Shown here in pieces: positions 1-6,132 of a stretch of DNA of 6,132 bases (its first letter is position 1; each line of letters begins with the position of its first letter). A program made the position numbers and the translations under genes. Origin of the DNA: Candidatus Hydrogenedentota bacterium. GTDB lineage: Bacteria; Hydrogenedentota; Hydrogenedentia; Hydrogenedentales; SLHB01. Below the pieces are notes generated by a model. It ran no database searches. It was not told the DNA's origin and worked only from the letters and a program-made list of their open reading frames with translations. The stretch lies in NCBI GenBank assembly GCA_016934125.1, contig JAFGTL010000197.1, positions 1-6,132 of the forward strand, read 5' to 3'.

Positions 1-1365
1 ATCGCCGATGTCGCCATTAACGCCGTGTTGGGCGGCGGCGGCATCCTTCGCGTCATTATCGAGCGGACAGGCCCGGACGGCACCGTGACGCGCTACCTGT
101 CCCCCGTCCAGCCCAAATCCTTCGACGGAGACGCCCACGCCCGGTTCGGCGTCGCCTCGTTCAACCCCGCCCTCGTCAAGCACGTGGTCGCCGGCATGCC
201 GGCGGCCGAGGCCGGCATCCGCCCGGGCGACGTCATCGTCCGGGCCCAGGGAAAGCCCGTCGAAACGGTGACCTTCACCGCCCTCGTCGAAGGCATGACG
301 GACGACGAATCCCTCGCGCTCGAGGTGCAGCGCGGCCCCGATACGGTGCTCATGAACCTGCGTCCTGCGCGGATCGGCCGGTTTAAGGGAATCTCGCTGT
401 GGCCGCCCCCGAACTGGGGCACGCTGCTCGATGGCGAGGCGCCCCTGCGCGTCTGCTACGATTCTGCACCCTTCCTCTCCGAACTCGGCCTGCGGCTACA
501 CGATCAGATCGTCCGGATCGGTGAGAGCCCGGCCTCTGCGGCCGGCCTTCTCAAGCAGGCCGAGACGGATCCCGCGGCGCAGATCGCCGTCGGCATTCAG
601 CGGGCCGGCGTCGAGGAGACGCGCCAACTGACGGTGATGCAACTCGCGCAGGCGGTCACGGAACTCGATCTGGACGCGCCGCCCGCGATTCTCCAACTCA
701 CCGAGGAGGCGGCCGAAGCGACGGGCCTCCAGCGCAAAGACATCATCCTCGAGGTGGACGGGCAACCGGCCACGGCAACCGTGCTCCGCGAACTGGAGCG
801 GACGCGCCTGGACGAAGAACTCCCCGTAACCGTGAAGCGGCCCGCCATCGGATTGGGCCTGCTCCAGCGCGAGGAAACCCTGTCGGCGCACCTGCCCGTC
901 GCCACGGTAGGTGCGGTGGGCGTGTTCTGGGGCACCCAGACGGTATTCCACCGCGTGCCGCTCAAGCTCGTCGTGCCCGAGGCCGTTCACCAGGGCTATC
1001 AGGCGCTCGCGCGCACGCTCAAGACGCTCGCCCTCCTGGTAACCGGCGGCCTGAGCCCCAAGGATCTGGGCGGGCCGGTGATGATCTACCAGGTGACCAC
1101 CGAGGCCGCACGGATGGGATACTCCTGGCTGCTCGAGATGACCGCGTTCATCAGCATCAACCTGTGCGTATTCAACCTGCTGCCGCTCCCGGTGCTCGAC
1201 GGCGGACACCTCGTGCTGCTCGGCGTCGAAGGCGTGCGCAGGAAGCCGCTCGACGTCCGGGTGGTCGAGCGGGTGCAGCAATTCGGGCTGTTGTTCATCG
1301 TCGCGCTGATCCTCTTTATCACGGTGAACGACATCAAACGGATCGTGACGTTCATGATCCCCTGA
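1..1365 (+). CDS. rseP: RseP-like site-2 intramembrane zinc metalloprotease (M50), 5'-truncated
   Basis: The frame is open from base 1, so this is the C-terminal 454 residues of a longer protein; the GTG at 25 is not the real start. RseP-family proteases cut membrane-embedded substrates such as anti-sigma factors after a first cleavage outside the membrane. Numbering from the first codon here, residues 1-40 look like the tail of one PDZ domain. A clear PDZ follows at about 52-120 (AGIRPGDVIVRAQGKPVE), then two more divergent PDZ-like modules at about 143-212 (LGLRLHDQIVRIGESPA) and 223-300 (TGLQRKDIILEVDGQPA). The family's LGGP motif is at 356-359, and the catalytic-aspartate segment NLLPLPVLDGGH at 392-403 has Asp400. 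Hydrophobic membrane segments lie at about 376-397 and 427-443. The zinc-binding HExxH helix must lie upstream of the window. E. coli RseP has two PDZ domains, so this protein appears expanded. The family call is firm; the exact PDZ count is inferred by eye. Confidence 0.93.
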   Translation: MADVAINAVLGGGGILRVIIERTGPDGTVTRYLSPVQPKSFDGDAHARFGVASFNPALVKHVVAGMPAAEAGIRPGDVIVRAQGKPVETVTFTALVEGMTDDESLALEVQRGPDTVLMNLRPARIGRFKGISLWPPPNWGTLLDGEAPLRVCYDSAPFLSELGLRLHDQIVRIGESPASAAGLLKQAETDPAAQIAVGIQRAGVEETRQLTVMQLAQAVTELDLDAPPAILQLTEEAAEATGLQRKDIILEVDGQPATATVLRELERTRLDEELPVTVKRPAIGLGLLQREETLSAHLPVATVGAVGVFWGTQTVFHRVPLKLVVPEAVHQGYQALARTLKTLALLVTGGLSPKDLGGPVMIYQVTTEAARMGYSWLLEMTAFISINLCVFNLLPLPVLDGGHLVLLGVEGVRRKPLDVRVVERVQQFGLLFIVALILFITVNDIKRIVTFMIP

Positions 1366-1444
1366 TGCGGCCGGGGCACGTTCGATGCCGAGGCGGCAGG
1401 CCGCGGGGCCCGACCGCGCGGCGCAGGCAGGACACGACACAACC

Positions 1445-1450
1445 GAGGAG
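1445..1450 (+). promoter_or_regulatory. Candidate ribosome binding site for aspartate kinase
   Basis: GAGGAG lies 14 bases before the ATG at 1465, longer than the usual 5-9. A second weak purine run, AGGGA at 1457-1461, is only 3 bases from the ATG. Neither is ideal, but the protein's N-terminal KFGGSS motif lies at residues 7-12, as expected for the family, which supports the 1465 start regardless. Confidence 0.45.
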
Positions 1451-1464
1451 CGAGATAGGGAACC

Positions 1465-2772
1465 ATGAGTGCAATCACGTGCAAGTTCGGCGGCAGTTCA
1501 CTGGCGGATACGCAGGCCTTCAAGCGCGTTTCAGATATCATTGCCGCCAATCCCGGGCGGCGTTTCATCGTCCCGAGCGCGCCCGGTAAGCGCCGGCCCG
1601 ACGACAAGAAGATCACCGATTTGCTCTACGCCTGGCACAGCCTCGCCACCCAAGGCCTGGACGTATCCGAGCCGCGCGGGATCATCGCCGCGCGCTTCGA
1701 GCAGCTCGCCGTCGAGTTGAAGGTCGACTTCAACATCCACGAGCACATCGAGGCCATCGCGTCGGCCGAAAACGCATCCCCGGGGCCCGACTTCATGGCC
1801 TCCCGCGGCGAATACCTCAACGGCCTGCTGCTCGCCAAGCTGCTCGAAGCCGAATTCGTCGACGCCGCGGATTTCATCAAGTTCGACGAGGAAGGCGGGC
1901 TCGATCCCTGCACCTACGACCTCCTCGGCGCACGCCTCAAGGGCCCCGGCCGGTTCGTCATCCCCGGGTTCTACGGAAGCCTGCCCGACGGCACGATCAA
2001 GACCTTCTCGCGCGGCGGCAGCGACGTGACCGGCGCCATCGTGGCGCGCGCGTCCAGCTCGGACTTGTACGAGAACTGGACGGATGTGCCCGGATTCCTC
2101 ATGGCCGATCCGGCCATCGTCCCCGAATCCCACCGGATCGACGAAATCACCTACCAGGAACTGCGCGAGCTCTCCTACATGGGCGCCAAGGTGCTCCACG
2201 ATGAAGCCATCTTCCCCGTCCGCCAGCCCGGCATCCCCATCAACATCCGCAGTACCAAAGAACCGGACAACCCCGGCACCATGATCCTCCCCCGGCGCGA
2301 CGCCACCCAGTTGATCTGCGGCATCGCGGGCCGCAAAGGCTTCACGATGCTCAACATCGAGAAAACGTTGATGAACAAGGAGCGCGGGTTCGGCCGGCGC
2401 GTGCTGGCCGTGCTCGAGGAACACGGCGTCAGTTTCGAGCACATGCCCACCGGGATCGACACAATGTCCATCATCGTCGAGGACGAGGAACTCCTGAACC
2501 ACGGCGCAGCGATCGTGAAAGGCATCGAACGGACGTGCGAGCCCGATCGCGTATCCCTCAATCCCGGCCTGGCCCTCATCGCCACCGTGGGCCAGGGCAT
2601 GGCGGGGCATACCGGCGTCGCCGGCCGCCTGTGCATGGCCCTTGCAGAAGCCGAAGTCAACATCCGCGTGATCGATCAGGGCTCCTCCGAGAACAACATC
2701 ATTATCGGCGTCGAGGAAGACGACCTCGAGCGGGCCGTGCGCGCCATCTACCACGAATTCGCCGACGCATAG
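1465..2772 (+). CDS. lysC: Aspartate kinase (aspartokinase), monofunctional with two ACT domains
   Basis: This 435-residue enzyme phosphorylates L-aspartate with ATP to 4-phospho-aspartate, the first committed step to lysine, diaminopimelate, threonine and methionine, in the cytoplasm. The amino-acid-kinase domain fills about residues 1-280: KFGGSS at 7-12, SAPGKR at 38-43, ASRGEYLNG at 112-120, SRGGSD at 182-187 and the nucleotide-site segment WTDVPGFLMADP at 205-216. Two ACT domains follow at about 286-350 and 368-430, the second with the typical SENNIIIGVEEDDLERAVRAIY pattern split across 408-429; these normally mediate feedback inhibition by lysine and/or threonine. The SAPGKR variant resembles the clostridial/YclM-like aspartokinase group. 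There is no homoserine dehydrogenase extension. The start places KFGGSS at the usual distance from the N-terminus. lysC is used as the generic symbol; which end product inhibits the enzyme cannot be read from the sequence. The gene lies 99 bases after rseP and 62 before pyk. Confidence 0.95.
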   Translation: MSAITCKFGGSSLADTQAFKRVSDIIAANPGRRFIVPSAPGKRRPDDKKITDLLYAWHSLATQGLDVSEPRGIIAARFEQLAVELKVDFNIHEHIEAIASAENASPGPDFMASRGEYLNGLLLAKLLEAEFVDAADFIKFDEEGGLDPCTYDLLGARLKGPGRFVIPGFYGSLPDGTIKTFSRGGSDVTGAIVARASSSDLYENWTDVPGFLMADPAIVPESHRIDEITYQELRELSYMGAKVLHDEAIFPVRQPGIPINIRSTKEPDNPGTMILPRRDATQLICGIAGRKGFTMLNIEKTLMNKERGFGRRVLAVLEEHGVSFEHMPTGIDTMSIIVEDEELLNHGAAIVKGIERTCEPDRVSLNPGLALIATVGQGMAGHTGVAGRLCMALAEAEVNIRVIDQGSSENNIIIGVEEDDLERAVRAIYHEFADA

Positions 2773-2818
2773 GGCACGGGGCCTCGCCGCGTCTCCGGGC
2801 GCCCGCAGGGGCATCGTC

Positions 2819-2828
2819 AAGGGGAGAG
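2819..2828 (+). promoter_or_regulatory. Ribosome binding site deciding the pyruvate kinase start
   Basis: AAGGGGAGAG is a strong Shine-Dalgarno-like run; its GGGGAG core ends 8 bases before the ATG at 2835. The reading frame stays open upstream into the aspartate kinase gene, so this site, plus the match of MRRTKIVCTLGPSS to pyruvate kinase N-termini, fixes the start. Confidence 0.75.
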
Positions 2829-2834
2829 AACACG

Positions 2835-4283
2835 ATGCGACGCACAAAGATCGTCTGCACACTCGGCCCCAGTTCCAACGAACCGGATCTCGTTCGCGAA
2901 CTGGTGCGTAGCGGCATGGACGTGGCCCGCCTCAATTTCTCGCACGGAACCCACGACGATCACCGCAGCGCCTATGGGCTCGTCCGGGGGGCCGCCGAGG
3001 AACTCGGCCGGAACGTGGCGATCATGATGGACCTCCAGGGGCCGAAGATCCGCACGGGCCGCATCGAGAACGGTGCGCCTGTAACCCTCGAAGAAGGCGC
3101 CGCCCTGCGCATCACCACCGACGACGTCGTCGGGAATGCGGCCCTCCTCTCGACCACCTACGAGGCGTTGCCCCACGACGTGCACGTGGATGATCGGATT
3201 CTGATGGCCGACGGAGCCCTCGAACTCGTGGTCGAGGAAGTCAGCCCGCCCGAAGTGCTATGCCGTGTCGTCCGCGGGGGAACACTCGGCGAGCACAAAG
3301 GCATCAATCTGCCCGGCGTTGCCGTGAGCGCGCCCTCCCTCACGGAGAAAGACCTCGACGATCTCGCCTTCGGCCTCGAACTCGGCGTGGACTATGTGGC
3401 GCTCTCGTTCGTGCGCGGCCCGGACGACTTGGCCGCCATCAAACAGCGCATGGCGGAGCTGGGCCGGACAGTGCCGGTGGTGGCCAAGATCGAGCGGCCC
3501 GAAGCCGTGGCGCGGTTCGACGAGATCCTGCCCCTGTGCGAGGGCATCATGGTGGCCCGGGGCGATCTCGGCGTCGAGATGGATCTCGACGATGTCCCCC
3601 AGATCCAGAAGGCCATCATCCACAAATGCAACCGCCACGGCGTGCCCGTCATCACGGCCACCCAGATGCTCGAATCAATGATGTCCAATGCCCGGCCCAC
3701 CCGCGCCGAGGTTACCGATGTGGCCAACGCCATTTACGACGGCACCGACGCCGTTATGCTCTCCGGCGAGACGGCCGCGGGCCGGTTTCCCGTCCTGGCC
3801 GTGCGCGTCATGGCGCGTGTGGCCGCCAAGGCCGATCTGGCCATCGCGGCGGCCCGCACGCTGCCCGACTTCCACGGGCTCCCCGCCGGCCCGTCCGCAC
3901 ACGCCGGCGCGGCCAACGCCATCGGCCACGCCGTGTCGCACATCACGGACTCGCTCGATGTCACGCGCATCGTCTGTTTCACCATGTCCGGATACACCGC
4001 GGCCATGATCGCCCGCTACCGCCCCCGCACCCCGATCACGGCCGTCACACTCGATCCAGAGGCCGGCCGCCGGTGCGCCCTGTTCTGGGGCGTCGACGCG
4101 CTCGTCTCGAAGGAAGTGACGAACACCGATGAGATGCTGCTGACAGTTGACGCCATCGTGCAGGAGCGCCATCTCGCCCGGGCCGGCGACACGATCGTCA
4201 TCGTCGCCGGCATGCCGCTGGCCGTGGGCGGCCGGACAAATCTCCTGAAAGTCCACACGGTCGGGGAGCAGGACGAACGGTAG
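2835..4283 (+). CDS. pyk: Pyruvate kinase, predicted potassium-independent type
   Basis: This 482-residue protein transfers phosphate from phosphoenolpyruvate to ADP, giving pyruvate and ATP, the last step of glycolysis. It has the normal length for a bacterial enzyme and no extra C-terminal PEP-utiliser domain. Conserved parts in order: TKIVCTLGPSS at 4-14; ARLNFSHGTH at 31-40 with Arg32 and Asn34; the MDLQGPKIRTG segment at 65-75; a B-domain at about 75-165; VVAKIE with catalytic Lys218 and metal ligand Glu220; ARGDLGVE with metal ligand Asp244; ITATQMLESM with Thr276; RPTRAEVTDVANAI at 287-300; and MLSGETAAGRFPV at 308-320. The C-terminal effector domain ends in the usual GRTNLLKVHTVG. Lys71 sits where rabbit muscle enzyme has Glu117, with Leu67 and Gln68 beside it. 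This is the pattern of enzymes that do not need potassium (E. coli PykA-like), unlike the D-T-K-G-P-E pattern of PykF. Only 15 bases separate it from the next gene, so an operon is likely. Confidence 0.97.
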   Translation: MRRTKIVCTLGPSSNEPDLVRELVRSGMDVARLNFSHGTHDDHRSAYGLVRGAAEELGRNVAIMMDLQGPKIRTGRIENGAPVTLEEGAALRITTDDVVGNAALLSTTYEALPHDVHVDDRILMADGALELVVEEVSPPEVLCRVVRGGTLGEHKGINLPGVAVSAPSLTEKDLDDLAFGLELGVDYVALSFVRGPDDLAAIKQRMAELGRTVPVVAKIERPEAVARFDEILPLCEGIMVARGDLGVEMDLDDVPQIQKAIIHKCNRHGVPVITATQMLESMMSNARPTRAEVTDVANAIYDGTDAVMLSGETAAGRFPVLAVRVMARVAAKADLAIAAARTLPDFHGLPAGPSAHAGAANAIGHAVSHITDSLDVTRIVCFTMSGYTAAMIARYRPRTPITAVTLDPEAGRRCALFWGVDALVSKEVTNTDEMLLTVDAIVQERHLARAGDTIVIVAGMPLAVGGRTNLLKVHTVGEQDER

Positions 4284-4289
4284 GAACTC

Positions 4290-4294
4290 GGAGG
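4290..4294 (+). promoter_or_regulatory. Ribosome binding site of the methyltransferase gene
   Basis: GGAGG lies in the 15-base gap after the pyruvate kinase stop, 4 bases before the ATG at 4299. The spacing is slightly short, but it is a perfect core and the only good candidate here. Confidence 0.6.
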
Positions 4295-4298
4295 CCAT

Positions 4299-5063
4299 AT
4301 GCCCGCGGAACGCCCCGAGATCGATAGCCAGTGGTACGAGCAGGCCTTCGGCGCCCTGTATCCGGCGATTTACGCCCACCGCACCATCGAGGCCGCCGGG
4401 CCCGAGGCGGCATTTGCCGCCGCCCGCCTGTCCCTCGGCCCCGCCATGCGGCTCCTGGATCTCTGCTGCGGCACGGGCCGTCACCTCGTTCACCTCAGCG
4501 GCCGGGTTGCACAGGCCGTCGGCCTCGATTACTCGCCCGAACTTCTCTCCATCGCCGCGGACACCCTCGCCCGCCACTCCGCACCGGCCGCGCTCGTGCG
4601 TGCCGACATGCGCGCCATCCCCTTCGTGGACGCCTTCGATGTTGTCACCAACTTCTTCACAAGCTTCGGCTACTTCATCCCGGACGACGAGAACCTCGCC
4701 GTGGCTCGGGGGGTCGCCCGGGCGCTCAAACCCGGCGGCCGGTTTTTGATCGACTACTTCAGCGGGCCGTATACCGAGCGGAACCTCGTGCCCTGCTCCG
4801 AACGCACGCACAATCAGTACACGATCACCGAAACGCGCTGGATTGACACGGCCGCGGGCCGCGTGAACAAGGAGACCGTCGTCGCCAGCGGAGCGCGGAT
4901 TGTCTGCCGGTTGGGCGAGTCCGTGCGCATGTACGGGCTCGATGAGTTCATCGCGCTCCTTGCTGCAGGCGGCCTGGCCACGGACGAGGTGTTTGGAAAC
5001 TACTCGGGGGCCGCCTACGACCAAAGCCAGCCGCGCATGATCGTAGTCGGACACAAGGTGTAA
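4299..5063 (+). CDS. Class I SAM-dependent methyltransferase, possibly acting on bacillithiol
   Basis: This 254-residue soluble protein has the Rossmann-fold methyltransferase pattern. Motif I is LLDLCCGTGRH at residues 52-62, and an acidic ribose-binding Asp77 lies in GLDYSPELL. Asp103 is in RADMRAIPF, the motif IV strand is FDVVTNFFTSFGYF at 113-126, and the post-motif is ARALKPGGRFLIDYF at 140-154. The C-terminal part (about 160-254) carries the substrate-side strands and ends in MIVVGHKV. No transmembrane segment or extra domain is visible, so the substrate cannot be read from sequence. The gene sits 15 bases after pyk and its TAA is 3 bases before the bshC GTG, implying coupled translation with bshC. 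In Chlorobaculum tepidum a SAM methyltransferase, NmbA, methylates the cysteine nitrogen of bacillithiol, so an analogous role is a fair hypothesis. Alternatives are methylation of another small molecule, or an unrelated role with shared transcription only. Confidence is high for the fold and low for the substrate. Confidence 0.9.
   Translation: MPAERPEIDSQWYEQAFGALYPAIYAHRTIEAAGPEAAFAAARLSLGPAMRLLDLCCGTGRHLVHLSGRVAQAVGLDYSPELLSIAADTLARHSAPAALVRADMRAIPFVDAFDVVTNFFTSFGYFIPDDENLAVARGVARALKPGGRFLIDYFSGPYTERNLVPCSERTHNQYTITETRWIDTAAGRVNKETVVASGARIVCRLGESVRMYGLDEFIALLAAGGLATDEVFGNYSGAAYDQSQPRMIVVGHKV
5055..5060 (+). promoter_or_regulatory. Ribosome binding site deciding the GTG start of bshC
   Basis: AAGGTG lies inside the last codons of the methyltransferase gene, 6 bases before the GTG at 5067. 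The methyltransferase TAA at 5061-5063 is in the same frame, so no start further upstream is possible and GTG 5067 is the first available codon. Confidence 0.6.
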
Positions 5064-5066
5064 CCC

Positions 5067-6132
5067 GTGCGAAACCTCTTGGACGAATACACCCGCCGCG
5101 CCGAAGACCTCACGGCGTGTTTTGCAAAGCCGCTTGCATCGCTCTTCGAGTCGCCGCCGGAGGCGCGCCCGTGGGATGCGGCCCTCGTGTCCGCGCTCCG
5201 CGCCGAGCAGGAACGGCTCGGCAGCGACGCCGCGTTCGCTGGCGATGAAGCCGTCGTCGTCACGGGCCAGCAGCCCGGCCTGTTCACCGGCCCCCTCTAC
5301 ACGGTGTACAAGGCCGTCACGGCCGTCCGCCTCGCGCGCGCTGTCCAAAGCCGCACCGGCGCGCCCTGCGTGCCGGTATTCTGGATCGGCGGCGAAGATC
5401 ACGACTTCGAAGAAGTGCGCACGGCCCACTTCCTCACCAAGTCCGGCAAGCCCCTCTCACTCACCTGCACGCCATCCACGCCTGTCGAAGGCCTCCCCAT
5501 CTATCGCGTGCCCGTCGAACCGTCCCTCCACGACACCGTAGAACGCGCCGCGGCCGAGTGCCCGGGCTCGGAGTTCCGTGGCGAAATCGCTTCCTTCCTC
5601 CACGACTCCCTCGACGCAGCCGAGTCCCTGGCCGACTGGACGGCCCGCCTCATCGCCCGCCTCTTCAAGGGCACGGGCCTCATCGTGTTCTCGCCCCAAC
5701 TCCCCGCGGCACGCGAGGCGGCCGCGCCGGTGCTCGCCCGCGAGATCGCCGAGCCCCTCGCCGCCACCCGCCTCCTCACGGAGGCCGGCACCCGCCTCGA
5801 AGCGCTCGGGTTTCCGGTGCAAGTGGCCAAGGCCGCCCACGAGTGCTGTTTCTTCGTCGAGGCCGACGGCCGCCGGCGCAAAGTCGTGTTCGACGACGGC
5901 CGCTACCTGCTGCCCGAGGATGGCGCCGCCTACACGCCCGCCGAACTCCTCGAACTGCTCGAAAACGCACCGGCCCGCTTCAGCCCGAACGTCGCCCTCC
6001 GCTGCGTCGTGCAGCAGCGCCTCTTCCCAACCGCGGCTTACGTGGCCGGCCCCGGTGAACTGGCCTACTGGGCGCAGTTGAGGCCCCTGTTCGAGCACTT
6101 CGCCCCGGCGCTGCCGGAGGCCGCCGGCGGCA
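5067..6132 (+). CDS. bshC: BshC, putative cysteine-adding enzyme of bacillithiol synthesis, 3'-truncated
   Basis: BshC catalyses, or is required for, joining cysteine to glucosaminyl-malate, the last step making the thiol bacillithiol; its reaction has been hard to show in vitro. The frame runs without a stop from GTG 5067 off the window edge, giving 355 residues of a protein usually about 530-540 long. Family hallmarks are clear: VVVTGQQPGLFTGPLYTVYK at 63-82, VPVFWIGGEDHDFEEV at 102-117, FSPNVALRCVVQQRLFPT at 305-322 and AYVAGPGELAYWAQL at 324-338. These match B. subtilis BshC in order and spacing. The N-terminal stretch before TGQQPG is roughly 20 residues shorter than in B. subtilis, and the in-frame TAA just upstream excludes an extension. 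The C-terminal coiled-coil region is outside the window. A Cys-Cys pair at 260-261 lies where B. subtilis has an NLFYE-like segment, probably neutral variation. The 3-base gap to the methyltransferase makes co-translation likely. No bshA or bshB homologue is present here. Confidence 0.95.
   Translation, partial: MRNLLDEYTRRAEDLTACFAKPLASLFESPPEARPWDAALVSALRAEQERLGSDAAFAGDEAVVVTGQQPGLFTGPLYTVYKAVTAVRLARAVQSRTGAPCVPVFWIGGEDHDFEEVRTAHFLTKSGKPLSLTCTPSTPVEGLPIYRVPVEPSLHDTVERAAAECPGSEFRGEIASFLHDSLDAAESLADWTARLIARLFKGTGLIVFSPQLPAAREAAAPVLAREIAEPLAATRLLTEAGTRLEALGFPVQVAKAAHECCFFVEADGRRRKVVFDDGRYLLPEDGAAYTPAELLELLENAPARFSPNVALRCVVQQRLFPTAAYVAGPGELAYWAQLRPLFEHFAPALPEAAGG

Noticed and set aside
25..27. 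GTG as the start of the protease gene
   Set aside because: The frame is open upstream to base 1 and the encoded residues continue a PDZ-like strand; the catalytic HExxH end is missing, so the gene starts before the window.
1400..1422. GC-rich inverted repeat (GCCGCG/CGCGGC) between rseP and the aspartate kinase gene
   Set aside because: A 6-base stem with an 11-base loop and no T-run is easily found by chance at this GC content; it is not a convincing terminator or attenuator.
2535..2834. Upstream extension of the pyruvate kinase frame into the aspartate kinase gene
   Set aside because: The extension is Arg/Pro-rich with no similarity to pyruvate kinases, and a strong ribosome binding site precedes the ATG at 2835, where the family N-terminus begins.
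2773..2834. Possible promoter or terminator in the gap before pyk
   Set aside because: No recognisable -35/-10 pair and no hairpin followed by a T-run; only the ribosome binding site is supported.
1531..2862. Minus-strand open frame of 443 codons opposite the aspartate kinase gene
   Set aside because: Same cause: an antisense shadow of a gene with clear family motifs; the translation is rich in Asp, Gly and His with no domain pattern.
3675..5429. Long minus-strand open frame (584 codons) opposite pyk, the methyltransferase and bshC
   Set aside because: It spans three well-recognised plus-strand genes, has a low-complexity Gly/Arg/Ala/His-rich translation with no recognisable motif, and is explained by G/C-ending codons on the opposite strand.
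5122..6081. Two plus-strand open frames (5122-5541 and 5578-6081) in another frame at the right end
   Set aside because: They are Ser/Pro/Arg-rich shadows of bshC, whose own frame is open through the whole stretch and carries the family motifs.

Overview
The window is a gene-dense, strongly GC-rich bacterial chromosome segment with G/C-ending codons throughout. Five genes lie on the + strand, the first and last cut by the window edges. I see no mobile element, phage gene, CRISPR array, tRNA or rRNA. A site-2 protease of the RseP type with an expanded PDZ array, together with a bacillithiol-synthesis enzyme in a high-GC genome, argues against a typical low-GC Firmicute. It suggests a lineage such as Planctomycetes, Hydrogenedentes, Acidobacteria or a similar, possibly uncultured, group. 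This taxonomic guess is low confidence.

Layout: (1) 1-1365, the C-terminal 454 residues of an RseP-like intramembrane zinc metalloprotease with several PDZ-like modules and the conserved NLLPLPVLDGGH catalytic segment; its HExxH end lies upstream. (2) 1465-2772, a monofunctional aspartate kinase with two ACT regulatory domains. (3) 2835-4283, a pyruvate kinase that carries lysine at the position that sets potassium dependence. (4) 4299-5063, a class I SAM-dependent methyltransferase. (5) 5067-6132 and beyond, BshC, the putative cysteine-adding enzyme of bacillithiol synthesis, missing its C-terminal third.

Gaps are 99, 62, 15 and 3 bases, with no convincing terminator between genes, so co-transcription is plausible. 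The tightest unit is pyk-methyltransferase-bshC. The first three genes are housekeeping: envelope stress or membrane proteolysis, entry to the aspartate amino-acid family, and the last step of glycolysis. The most interesting point is the methyltransferase, whose stop codon is 3 bases from the bshC start. Bacillithiol is known to be N-methylated in some bacteria by a SAM methyltransferase (NmbA of Chlorobaculum tepidum), so this gene is a reasonable candidate for a bacillithiol-modifying enzyme. That assignment is inference from position, not from a recognised family signature.
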